A stretch of 7,473 nt of DNA, from positions 1 to 7,473 of the forward strand of contig JAKBCQ010000104.1 in the NCBI GenBank assembly GCA_021807585.1. The letters run 5' to 3'. The notes beneath the pieces are model-generated. The model ran no database searches. It saw only the letters and a list, made by a program, of their open reading frames with translations, and was not told the origin of the DNA. Shown piece by piece: positions 1 through 6,879 of this stretch. The position numbers and the translations under genes are program-made. Origin of the DNA: Planctomycetota bacterium. GTDB lineage: Bacteria; Planctomycetota; Planctomycetia; Isosphaerales; Isosphaeraceae. Within the stretch, counting starts at the first letter, position 1. Each line of letters starts with the position of its first letter.

Positions 1-1905
1 CCCGCTCCGTACCGCGATCAATCCCAACAAAAGCCCCAACAATGTGGCGTTGAACGCCTGCTGAGATAAACTTAACAACACATGCAAAAACCCAAACAAC
101 AGCGCCGACAAAACGATTGCGGTCACGTTCCGATAGCGGTTCTGAAGCCCCGATAAAATAAAGCCCCGAAACGCAATCTCCTCGCAAATCCCCGGGACGA
201 TCGCGAACATCACCAAAAGCGTGAGCGGATTTTTGATGTTCGCCGTCAGCGAACCGAGACGGTTGCGAATCTCATCGGGGATCGGGAAAATCCACTCGAC
301 CCACGACGCGAGTTCGCTCCCCCACGGATGAATCGCGATCGCCGCGCCAAGCGCGATCCCGATATACTCGATTTTAGGCGCGTAAAACTTGAGCGTGCGG
401 CGCGGGCTCGACGTAAGCAAAAGCGCCATCAAAAGCGGCGGAGCGAGCACGAAGCCCACCTGAGAGATCACCATCGACCGCGGCGAAGCGTCGGCGAGCC
501 ACGCAATCAAAAACCACGCCGAACTCAACATCAAAACAAAACATAACAGCGCCATGCCGGGACCGGGAGTCTCCTCTTTGTCGCGAAACAGATGAACGAT
601 CCACCCTTTGAGGTCGAACTTCTCGGCCTCGCGAAACAAAACATCCTCGCGCTGGAATTGATCGATCGCCCACCGCAACGCCAACACGCCGTAAACGCAC
701 GTCGGGATCAAAACGGGTAAAAAGTAACGCCGCGCGACGACGAAATCCCCCTGCATGATCGCCCGCAACAACAGCGAAACCCCCGTGATCGGCACCAGGC
801 TGTAAAACGGATCGAGCGAAACCCCAGGAGCGAGCGTGAGGAAAATCAACGGCAACGAAACAAGATATAATGGGGTCATATAATATTGACCCTCTTTCAT
901 ACTTTTGGCGAGCACCGCGAGCGCGATGCACACGGCGCTGAAAAACGCGGCGGGAGGAACGAGCAAAAGCACCATCCAAAACGACGACACGAGCGACGGA
1001 GGCGCGATCACGTCGGCCGCTCCCGGTCCGACCGATTTCGCCAGCGCCGACATCTGCCGCGCCAGTTGAAAGCCCGTTAAACCCATGCTTACAAGATTGA
1101 GAAACGCCGTCAGCACGCTCGCAAGCAACACCGTGAAGAACTTGCCCATCACGATCTCGCCCCGGCTCGCGGGACTGATCAAAAGCGTTTCCATCGTCCC
1201 CCGCTCTTTTTCTCCCGCGCAAATATCAATCGCCGGATAAAACGCCCCGGTTAAAGACATAATAATCAGCAGAAACGGGAACAACCGCGACCACACGTTC
1301 CGACCCGCCTGCTTCCCCGTCGCCACGTCCGTCGGCGGCGCCTGCACGGGCTCGGTGTAACTCTCGGGCTTGTTGTCGTGAACAAGCCGCGCCGCGACGA
1401 TCTCGTCGTTCCATCGCCTCAATACTTCCCTTAAACGTAAATACGTGAGCTGACTTTGCTCATTAACGCTGTTATATATGATCGGTGTTTCAATCGGCTT
1501 GACCCGGTCGATCCGCTCGCCGATATCGGGCGGGATCACGAGAACCGCGTCGACCTTCCCCGACCGAAGCGCCTCACCCCGTTTCGCGGGATCGCCCCAT
1601 GAGCTCGTCGCGGGCTCGCGGTCGACGATCAACCGCGATCCCTCCGCGTCCGACATAAACAAAGACCGACCGAACCGATCCCCCTTGGGATCGAGCAGGC
1701 TCGGAGTCGCAGGCAACCGCTCGGCGCCCAAAACGACCACCGTCCGCGGCTTTTGCTCAAACGCCGTTGATAACTGTAAAATCGTGAATCCGAGAATCGG
1801 ATAAAGCAGAATCGGCAGCACGAAGATCATGAACAGCGTGCGCCGATCACGCACCTGATCGCGCACCTCGCGACGAAAGATCACCCAGATGATCGACCAA
1901 CGCAT
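1..1905 (-). CDS. NatB-like ABC-2 permease fused to CPBP intramembrane protease (3' partial)
   Basis: Translating the minus strand from the ATG at 1905-1903 gives 635 uninterrupted residues to base 1, so the C-terminus is missing. An in-frame TAA eight codons upstream fixes the start; a GAGG sits 8 bases before it. Residues 1-410 are a type-2 ABC exporter permease: a first membrane segment near 23-43, a large extracytoplasmic loop near 50-205, then hydrophobic segments near 208-228, 257-275, 308-332, 344-360 and 395-410. The motif GEKERGTMETLLISP at 231-245 is typical of NatB. Residues about 450-635 form a second hydrophobic region with CPBP (Abi/CAAX-protease-like) motifs: EExxxR at 575-580 (EEIAFR) and FxxxH at 604-608 (FGFLH). 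The last CPBP histidine motif would lie beyond the edge. It should pair with the ATPase encoded 106 bases upstream. NatAB exports Na+ in Bacillus, but the substrate here is unknown. Permease/protease fusions of this kind are annotated in planctomycetes. Confidence 0.9.
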   Translation of the reverse strand, partial: MRWSIIWVIFRREVRDQVRDRRTLFMIFVLPILLYPILGFTILQLSTAFEQKPRTVVVLGAERLPATPSLLDPKGDRFGRSLFMSDAEGSRLIVDREPATSSWGDPAKRGEALRSGKVDAVLVIPPDIGERIDRVKPIETPIIYNSVNEQSQLTYLRLREVLRRWNDEIVAARLVHDNKPESYTEPVQAPPTDVATGKQAGRNVWSRLFPFLLIIMSLTGAFYPAIDICAGEKERGTMETLLISPASRGEIVMGKFFTVLLASVLTAFLNLVSMGLTGFQLARQMSALAKSVGPGAADVIAPPSLVSSFWMVLLLVPPAAFFSAVCIALAVLAKSMKEGQYYMTPLYLVSLPLIFLTLAPGVSLDPFYSLVPITGVSLLLRAIMQGDFVVARRYFLPVLIPTCVYGVLALRWAIDQFQREDVLFREAEKFDLKGWIVHLFRDKEETPGPGMALLCFVLMLSSAWFLIAWLADASPRSMVISQVGFVLAPPLLMALLLTSSPRRTLKFYAPKIEYIGIALGAAIAIHPWGSELASWVEWIFPIPDEIRNRLGSLTANIKNPLTLLVMFAIVPGICEEIAFRGFILSGLQNRYRNVTAIVLSALLFGFLHVLLSLSQQAFNATLLGLLLGLIAVRSG

Positions 1906-2011
1906 CGCTTTCGCCTCGAATTCCGCTTATCCCACGGTGTTCGTCCGCTCGGTATCGATCGTCACCCCGACCGCCGAGATCGCTTGTCGATTCGTACGCC
2001 TTGATCGCCGC

Positions 2012-2779
2012 TCAATACACGCTCTCGGAGGGACTGGTGACACCCCCCCCGCGCTCGACCAACTTGAAAAAAAGATCCTCAAGATCCGAACTCTCATACC
2101 GATCGAGCAGCTCACCAACTCCCCCCGAAGCCTGAATCCGCCCTCGATGTAAAATCGCCACGCGTGAACATAACTTTTGAACCTCGTGCATCGCGTGCGT
2201 CGAAAAGATGATCGTCTTGCCCTGCGCTCGCAATTCCTCAATCTTTTGCAACACCACCCGCACCACCAAAATATCAAGCCCCGATGTCGGCTCGTCAAAA
2301 ATGAGCACGGGGGGATCGTGGACGATCGTTCGAGCAATCGACACCTTCTGCTTCATCCCGGTCGACATCTTCGAACCCAGTACGTCGCGAAAGTCGTTCA
2401 TCTTCAGCCAGTCGAAAATCGTCTCCATCCGCTCGCGAAGCTCATCCGATTCCATCCCGTAAAGCTTGCCGTAATATTCCACCAACTCCCACGCCGACAT
2501 CCGGTCGTAAATCCCCGTCCCCGCCGACATATAGCCGATATGAGACCGAACCGCCGCGGGGTTGTACAACACATTGTAGCCCGCGACAAAAGCCGTCCCC
2601 GAGGTCGGTCGCAACACGGTGCTCAACATCCGGAGCGTCGTCGTCTTGCCCGCTCCGTTGGGACCGAGCAGGCCGAAGATCATCCCCGGAAGGCACTCGA
2701 AGCTCACGTCCTCGACCGCGGGGATCCAGCCCTTTCGATAATTGAAATACGACTTGCAAAGCCGTTCGGCGATGATCAC
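2012..2779 (-). CDS. NatA-like ABC transporter ATP-binding protein
   Basis: This 255-residue cytoplasmic ATPase should power the permease encoded just downstream. Visible motifs are Walker A GPNGAGKT (39-46), signature MSTGMKQ (138-144, the STGMKQ form common in NatA-type proteins), Walker B VLIFDEP (158-164), D-loop SGLD (166-169) and the H-loop histidine in FSTH (192-195). The usual Q-loop glutamine is not seen: after IGY (81-83) the sequence is MSAGTG, a substitution I associate with this exporter group. The C-terminal [10 protein letters not shown] (232-241) matches the usual tail of these ATPases. The start is taken as GTG at 2779-2777. It is the only ATG, GTG or TTG in frame between the upstream stop (TGA at 2845-2843) and the ABC core, and it gives the expected N-terminus ([11 protein letters not shown]). 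Its Shine-Dalgarno is weak, a GGAAG 11 bases away. The stop is 106 bases before the permease start, so the two genes are probably one operon. Confidence 0.93.
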   Translation of the reverse strand: MIIAERLCKSYFNYRKGWIPAVEDVSFECLPGMIFGLLGPNGAGKTTTLRMLSTVLRPTSGTAFVAGYNVLYNPAAVRSHIGYMSAGTGIYDRMSAWELVEYYGKLYGMESDELRERMETIFDWLKMNDFRDVLGSKMSTGMKQKVSIARTIVHDPPVLIFDEPTSGLDILVVRVVLQKIEELRAQGKTIIFSTHAMHEVQKLCSRVAILHRGRIQASGGVGELLDRYESSDLEDLFFKLVERGGGVTSPSESVY

Positions 2780-2805
2780 GCGTGCGCTCGCTTCCGCCGG
2801 AACAA

Positions 2806-2858
2806 TCGGTCCGAACGCCTCGTCGGACGGTCCGATCGAGCCTCATGCATTGAGAATA
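2806..2858 (-). promoter_or_regulatory. Possible promoter/operator region upstream of the NatA-like gene
   Basis: The octamer CGGTCCGA occurs at 2807-2814 and 2828-2835, exactly 21 bases apart (two helical turns). The second copy lies inside the perfect dyad TCGGAC-G-GTCCGA (2823-2835). On the minus strand a TATTCT at 2858-2853 could be a -10 element, but I see no convincing -35 hexamer. The position, 27-79 bases before the GTG start, suits an operator. The octamer also appears inside coding sequence (1024-1031), so chance is possible. Confidence 0.2.
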
Positions 2859-2869
2859 GCACCATTTAC

Positions 2870-2882
2870 GTCGCGAAGCGAC
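2870..2882. repeat. Small hairpin in the gap between two genes
   Basis: GTCGC-GAA-GCGAC forms a 5-bp stem with a 3-base loop in the 184-base gap between the gamma-glutamyltransferase gene and the NatA-like gene. No T-run follows on either strand, so it is not a typical intrinsic terminator. Its function is unknown. Confidence 0.3.
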
Positions 2883-2963
2883 TCGACTTGCGCGAAACGC
2901 CGGCGAAATCCCCGATTCAAAGAGGATTCACAGTTCAGATCTCTTCGCTCGAAAAAGCTCCCT

Positions 2964-4730
2964 TCAATACGCCGCGGCGTGACGCCGCGCCGCGGGATCG
3001 CCCGCGGCTTCCATATATCTCATATTCCCCCGAAGTCCAATTCTTAACATCGTCGGCGCCGCAGCCATCGGCGGCTTGTGCAACGTCACCACATGCCCCT
3101 TAGCCTTGAGCGCCGATACGATTTCAGGATCAAAACTTTCATAAAGCTTCAAGCTCGCCAATTTGGGAGGCGTTTGAGAGAACGATCCCACCATATGATC
3201 GGTAAGAAATCGTCGCGATCGGACCGATTCGTCGACGTCCTTTCCCACAATCAAACTATTGATTAACAATTGAAATGTTACTTGATCTTGATTATCACCT
3301 CCCGCCACGCTGATCGCCGTCACCGAGCCCGATTCATCCGCGGCGATCGTCGGCGAAAGAGTGATCCTCGGCCGCTTTCCCGGCTCGATGCAATTGGGAT
3401 GTCCCTCCCAGATGTTGAAACTTTGAAGTCTCGATCCCAGCCAAACTCCCGTTTTTCCCGCGACGACTCCCGACCAGCCGCTCGGAGTCGCAGCGACGAC
3501 GTTTCCGTCTTTATCGGCGGTCAAACACGTCGTCGTATCGTTCGACGCCGCGTCTTTGCCCGATCGAAGCAGGATCTTCGCTCGCTGTTCATCAAGTAAA
3601 GCTTTGCCGTGGAGAGGATCTCCCGGCCGCTGGACGAGCGAAGCGTGATCGAGATCGATCAACTTCGCGCGACCGCGAGCGTATTCGCGAGTAAGCAATT
3701 GTTCAAGCGGAACTTCGGCGAAAAGCGGATCCGCGTAATACGCGTCGCGATCCGCAAGCGCGAGTTTGAGAGCCTCGACCGAAAAATGAACCAAATCCGC
3801 GGATTCAACCGGTCCTTTTGGAATGGTAAATGGACCGTCCGAACTAGTTATTGAAAATTTCATCGAAAAACATTCGACGATATTGAGCGCCTCGAGCAAA
3901 GCCGGCCCTTGCGACCACGCGCCGCATTTAAAGACTTGATATTCTCTAAAATTCGTTGAAATGGGACGTTCAATTCGCGTTATGTGCGTCGCCATGTCGC
4001 TATAGCGAATAAGTCCGCCGTTTTCCTTCGACCAAGCGTCGATCTCCCGCGCGATCGGACCTCGATAAAAATAATTCGAAACGCCTTTCAATCCCGATTC
4101 TCGATCGACGCCCGCCTCGGCCTCGGCGGCGATCAGCCTGAAAAGCGTCCTTTCGAGATCGGCCTGCCACGGTTCGGCGTGCTTTTCAAGCAGTCTCAAA
4201 GTCGGCGCGGCGACGAATCCGAAGGTTTTGCTTCCATGACGAATGAGCAGCGTAACGACCGCGTCGAGCGCGCCCGGAACCGCCGCGGCCTCGATCCCTT
4301 TGTTCGGAATCCCTCCCTTTTTGGCGAAATACGCGCGGGTCGCAAGCCGCGGCGCAACCCCTTGTCCGCAAATCACTTCAACATTTTTGGTCATGCCGTC
4401 GCGATAGAGGATTGGAACCTCGCCGCCGAAGCAGAAGAGTTTGGAATCGGTGACCGAAAGCGCGAGAATCGTCGCCGCGGCGGCGTCGGCCGCGTTTCCT
4501 CCTTTTTTCATGATATCGATTCCAGCGGCGGTCGCGGCCTTGCCTCCCGCGACGACCGCTCCGTTCGTCCCGCCCGCGGCATGTTCATCCGATTCGGCCT
4601 GGAGAGCGATCCTCTTCTCGAGCATGCGCGACGGGAAGACGCCGCCCGGCGGTTGAGGATCACCTTGAGCCCGGAGATCGGCGACGAAAAGCAGCAGAAG
4701 GGTCACGGCCGAGATGAGTCGCGGAATCAT
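2964..4730 (-). CDS. Secreted gamma-glutamyltransferase family protein (Ntn hydrolase)
   Basis: The 588-residue precursor starts with a signal peptide: MIPR, a hydrophobic run at about 5-17 (ISAVTLLLLFVA), and probable cleavage after Ala21 (LRA/QG). It is therefore probably exported. The family is recognised by GGNAADAAAAT (78-88), the self-cleavage and catalytic site DTTTCLTADKDGN (398-410, Thr399 as nucleophile), PGKRPRITLSPT (450-461) and AGGDNQDQ (476-483). Family members cleave themselves before the Thr into large and small subunits and hydrolyse or transfer gamma-glutamyl groups, for example from glutathione. Several positions differ from the classical enzyme: TTT instead of TTH, RITLSP instead of LSSMSP, and GQGVAP (122-127) where E. 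coli GGT has the substrate-binding Arg of DFRE. The substrate may therefore not be glutathione. The ATG at 4730 is preceded by GAGGA (4742-4738) at a 7-base spacing, supporting the start. The gene stands alone, with gaps of 199 and 184 bases on its sides. Confidence 0.9.
   Translation of the reverse strand: MIPRLISAVTLLLLFVADLRAQGDPQPPGGVFPSRMLEKRIALQAESDEHAAGGTNGAVVAGGKAATAAGIDIMKKGGNAADAAAATILALSVTDSKLFCFGGEVPILYRDGMTKNVEVICGQGVAPRLATRAYFAKKGGIPNKGIEAAAVPGALDAVVTLLIRHGSKTFGFVAAPTLRLLEKHAEPWQADLERTLFRLIAAEAEAGVDRESGLKGVSNYFYRGPIAREIDAWSKENGGLIRYSDMATHITRIERPISTNFREYQVFKCGAWSQGPALLEALNIVECFSMKFSITSSDGPFTIPKGPVESADLVHFSVEALKLALADRDAYYADPLFAEVPLEQLLTREYARGRAKLIDLDHASLVQRPGDPLHGKALLDEQRAKILLRSGKDAASNDTTTCLTADKDGNVVAATPSGWSGVVAGKTGVWLGSRLQSFNIWEGHPNCIEPGKRPRITLSPTIAADESGSVTAISVAGGDNQDQVTFQLLINSLIVGKDVDESVRSRRFLTDHMVGSFSQTPPKLASLKLYESFDPEIVSALKAKGHVVTLHKPPMAAAPTMLRIGLRGNMRYMEAAGDPAARRHAAAY
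2969..2989. repeat. GC-rich palindrome and hairpin over the end of the gamma-glutamyltransferase gene
   Basis: ACGCCGCGGCGT (2969-2980) is a perfect 12-base palindrome. CGCGGCG-TGA-CGCCGCG (2973-2989) can also form a 7-bp stem with a 3-base loop. It encodes the Arg/Ala-rich C-terminal tail. In the minus-strand transcript a TTTTT run follows only about 16 bases past the stem, too far for a standard intrinsic terminator, though some role in 3'-end formation is possible. Confidence 0.4.
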
Positions 4731-4811
4731 GAGCGAGTCCTCGTATGCTGATTTCTGTTCGTGTTGCTGTCGTTCGCGCCCGGCCCAATCTTCGGCTTCA
4801 ATCGATCCCTC

Positions 4812-4840
4812 AGTTTAAAAGACGATCAAGCCCTGAGCAA
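4812..4840 (-). promoter_or_regulatory. Weak sigma70-like promoter candidate for the gamma-glutamyltransferase gene
   Basis: On the minus strand TTGCTC (4840-4835) and TAAACT (4817-4812) are separated by 17 bases. The first hexamer matches the -35 consensus in three of six positions and the second matches the -10 consensus in four. Transcription would start about 75 bases before the ATG at 4730. The whole gap 4731-4929 holds no other convincing element. Confidence 0.25.
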
Positions 4841-4929
4841 CGCCCCGGCTCAAGTTGTCGGATGTTGCGACCAGAGGCTGGTGAAGTGCATTCCGGTATT
4901 CAAATCAAGTTAGCGATCTGAGAATAAGT

Positions 4930-5616
4930 TCATAATTGGATTGTTCCAGGATTGGAATCATCGGTCTCGCACAACGGCTTGATTCGAGATTCAACCTCAT
5001 CGGCGAACGGAGCGAAGCTTTTTGGGCATCTTTCTCGAAGGATCTTGAAATCCCTGATCTTCGCTGCGATTGAAGACATTTCCTTCACCGAGAGTTCGCG
5101 CTTAGAGTTTGTGCATTTGCCAAGTTCGGTTTTGGGGTTTATTGCTCGATCTTCACGCGGAGCGGGAAGTTCCTCGGGCTTATCGGGAACATTGGGGCAT
5201 TCAGGAAGATCAAGCGCTTTGTGAATCGCTTTCGCGTCGGCCAAAAGCCATGACTCGATACACGGATGAGCCACGCCTACGGCCATTGGTAATTGAATCT
5301 GGCAAGAATCTCGACCCTTTTTTAAAGCTTCTATTTTATGTGGATGATCACCGTCGGTATCGACGACAAGTACAACGCCACTATATTTACTGTAATAAGC
5401 TTGCCGTCTCGCGAATTGAGCCTTTCGATCGAGACCTCCTTGTTGAAGAGAATGGAATGGTTTAAAAATTATCTCCAAATCAATAGGATTTCCGCATAAT
5501 TTACTAATGATAATACGCAAGACCCCCGATACGGGAGATTGTAAATCCGAGCGATCTCGACCTGATTCCGTTTTTCCTTCTCCGATGATTTGAATAATCA
5601 CGTGCTTATTATCCAT
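4930..5616 (-). CDS. TOPRIM-like DUF4276-type protein, partner of an OLD-type ATPase
   Basis: This 228-residue protein looks like a small stand-alone TOPRIM-type metal-dependent domain. An early acidic motif, IIGEGKTE (10-17, Glu13), follows the first beta strand. A second strand leads into VVLVVDTDGD (81-90, with the DxD pair Asp86 and Asp88). Glu plus DxD is the TOPRIM metal-binding pattern. HPCIESWLLAD (117-127) matches the (E)(S/A)WLLAD signature I associate with DUF4276-type proteins. The C-terminal third (about 145-228) is charged and not recognised. There is no signal peptide or membrane segment, so it should be cytoplasmic. The ATG (5616-5614) overlaps the end of the ATPase gene by 8 bases (ATGGATAA), implying translational coupling. 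By analogy with OLD nucleases, where ATPase and TOPRIM nuclease share one chain, I infer a nuclease effector controlled by the ATPase. The 5' part is very AT-rich (15 G/C of 60 at 5461-5520), suggesting transfer. Function is untested. Confidence 0.82.
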   Translation of the reverse strand: MDNKHVIIQIIGEGKTESGRDRSDLQSPVSGVLRIIISKLCGNPIDLEIIFKPFHSLQQGGLDRKAQFARRQAYYSKYSGVVLVVDTDGDHPHKIEALKKGRDSCQIQLPMAVGVAHPCIESWLLADAKAIHKALDLPECPNVPDKPEELPAPREDRAINPKTELGKCTNSKRELSVKEMSSIAAKIRDFKILRERCPKSFAPFADEVESRIKPLCETDDSNPGTIQL

Positions 5617-6808
5617 CTGCGAAAAGCTCCTCTTCGGTAAGATTGTACCAAAGTTCGCCGAGATAGAACGAGCCGTTTCCTAAGCGCTCATGGATATGAG
5701 GCGCGTCTCTCATCGGATACGCTCGAACGGGACCTGTTCCACCTTCTCGTCTCAAAAATGTGACTTCTTCGGGCTGAAAAAGGCTGAGGAAATAAGGCGA
5801 ATGCGTCGTCATCACGATCTGAGGAACGGGTCGATCGCCGGGATTTTCGACGAGTTTGCGCATCATGCCGATCACTTCTTCCAACCTTTTGGGATAAATA
5901 CCCTTCTCGGGTTCCTCGATCATAATGAGTTTGGGAGGTTTAGGGTTGTACATCAATGCGAGAAATCCCAAAAACAAGATCGCGCCGTCGGATACTTGTT
6001 CGGCTCGAATGGAAGTACCTGATTTTGTATCAAAATACAATCCTTTCCCAATCGATTTACTAAAAGTAATCGATCCTGATCGATCGATTTGTTTCTTTAA
6101 ACCCTCCTCCGTTTCAATTCTCACAGCTTTGAACTGTGGAAAGAAATCACAGAATTCCTCTTTAATTTTCATATACAGGAGCGGGTCGTAAGATAAAATA
6201 TCATCCAGTAGAGTCGGCAAGCCGAATCCGTCTGTATCCATAGAGAATTTTCTCCATACATCAAATGATGATGCAACAGACATAATTGATGGGTTGAATG
6301 TCAAATATGTCGATCTATACAACTCATCGGCGACAATAATCAAGGTCTTCCTCTCTGACGATACAGATGGATAATCCATCCTGTTTGCTAAGGCAGAAAT
6401 ATCAGTACGTTTTGGGGAAAGAACAATTGATTCTACGATTTTTCCTGATGAATCATATCTATTCATGAATTCAGCGAAAACTTTGCATCTTATGTGAGAT
6501 TCATCGACTTCTAGTTTCAAGCAATATTCCAGATTAATATTTACATCTGATTCAATATGATCAACAAAGATATCTAGCTCAATGATATTCAAATCTGATG
6601 ATTTGTTTAGCAGTTCGCAACCTTTCCAATCTCCTGGAAATATCTCTGATATATTGTTACAGGATGTGCTCTTTGACATCGCGCACATCGCCTCAAGCAC
6701 GCTCGTCTTCCCCGAGTCGTTCTGGCCGATGATCACGTGGATCGGCGTGAGCGGGAAATCGACGTATCCCAGGCATTTGTAATTTTTCACTCGAAATCGC
6801 GTGATCAT
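5609..6808 (-). CDS. OLD/AAA_21-like ABC-fold ATPase
   Basis: This 399-residue soluble ATPase has the split ABC/SMC-type head of the OLD/RecF-like group. The N-terminus, MITRFRVKNYKCL, is the classical first strand, followed by Walker A GQNDSGKT (28-35). After a variable central region (about 50-260) come the signature-like AEQVSDGAILFL (269-280), Walker B LIMIEEP (294-300, catalytic Glu pair 298-299), D-loop-like EKGIYPKRL (301-309) and the switch histidine in MTTHSPYF (333-340). The tail GELWYNLTEEELF (384-396) is shared with predicted ATPases of this type. Such ATPases often sense or load onto DNA and control a nuclease, here most likely the TOPRIM-like protein that follows with an 8-base overlap. 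The start at 6808 has only a weak Shine-Dalgarno but gives the expected N-terminus. By hand count, 6241-6660 (middle of the gene) is 34% GC and 5641-5760 (3' part) is 52%, so the gene is mosaic. The substrate and trigger are unknown. Confidence 0.9.
   Translation of the reverse strand: MITRFRVKNYKCLGYVDFPLTPIHVIIGQNDSGKTSVLEAMCAMSKSTSCNNISEIFPGDWKGCELLNKSSDLNIIELDIFVDHIESDVNINLEYCLKLEVDESHIRCKVFAEFMNRYDSSGKIVESIVLSPKRTDISALANRMDYPSVSSERKTLIIVADELYRSTYLTFNPSIMSVASSFDVWRKFSMDTDGFGLPTLLDDILSYDPLLYMKIKEEFCDFFPQFKAVRIETEEGLKKQIDRSGSITFSKSIGKGLYFDTKSGTSIRAEQVSDGAILFLGFLALMYNPKPPKLIMIEEPEKGIYPKRLEEVIGMMRKLVENPGDRPVPQIVMTTHSPYFLSLFQPEEVTFLRREGGTGPVRAYPMRDAPHIHERLGNGSFYLGELWYNLTEEELFADG
5627..5633 (-). 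promoter_or_regulatory. Ribosome binding site of the TOPRIM gene, inside the ATPase gene
   Basis: On the minus strand AGAGGAG (5633-5627) lies 10 bases before the ATG at 5616 and within the last codons of the ATPase gene. It is the best Shine-Dalgarno in this module and supports the overlapping start, so the partner can be made by a terminating or a freshly loaded ribosome. Confidence 0.6.
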
Positions 6809-6879
6809 CGTCGGCTCGATTCCGTCAAATCGATCTTTCCAATCCGTTACACCAATTTACCATGTGACGTAAGCCCCGG

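Noticed and set aside
336..345. GCGATCGC resembling the cyanobacterial HIP1 repeat
   Set aside because: I noticed the full octamer only twice in the window (here and near 7298), far below the density seen in HIP1-rich cyanobacteria. The broader GATC excess explains it.
374..1222. A 282-residue minus-strand open frame inside the permease gene
   Set aside because: It is Arg/Gly/Ala-rich with no recognisable domain and lies in a different frame from the NatB-CPBP protein, whose own frame is continuous and full of family motifs.
1906..2011. A possible small gene or N-terminal extension between the NatA-like and permease genes
   Set aside because: An in-frame TAA lies eight codons before the permease ATG, and I saw no credible short gene in these 106 bases.
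2177..3103. A 308-residue plus-strand open frame
   Set aside because: It is antisense to the NatA-like gene and the gamma-glutamyltransferase 3' end, very rich in Arg and His, and shows no motif. It is a by-product of GC-rich codon use on the other strand.
3984..4751. A 255-residue plus-strand open frame
   Set aside because: It is antisense to the gamma-glutamyltransferase gene, Arg-rich and without motif. The opposite strand has a clear family match and signal peptide.
4870..4882. Small dyad ACCAG-AGG-CTGGT as a possible terminator of the ATPase/TOPRIM operon
   Set aside because: The stem has only 5 bp and no T-run follows on the minus strand.
4745..4921. A 58-codon plus-strand open frame (MLISVRVAVV...) filling the gap upstream of the gamma-glutamyltransferase gene
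   Set aside because: It has no good ribosome binding site and no recognisable domain, and it would overlap the region needed for the gene's promoter.
4930..6808. Identification of the ATPase/TOPRIM pair as Gabija or PARIS
   Set aside because: No UvrD-like helicase gene accompanies it, and the ATPase lacks a fused TOPRIM domain, so it is not Gabija. The small protein shows DUF4276-type rather than DUF4435 features, so calling it PARIS would overstate the evidence.
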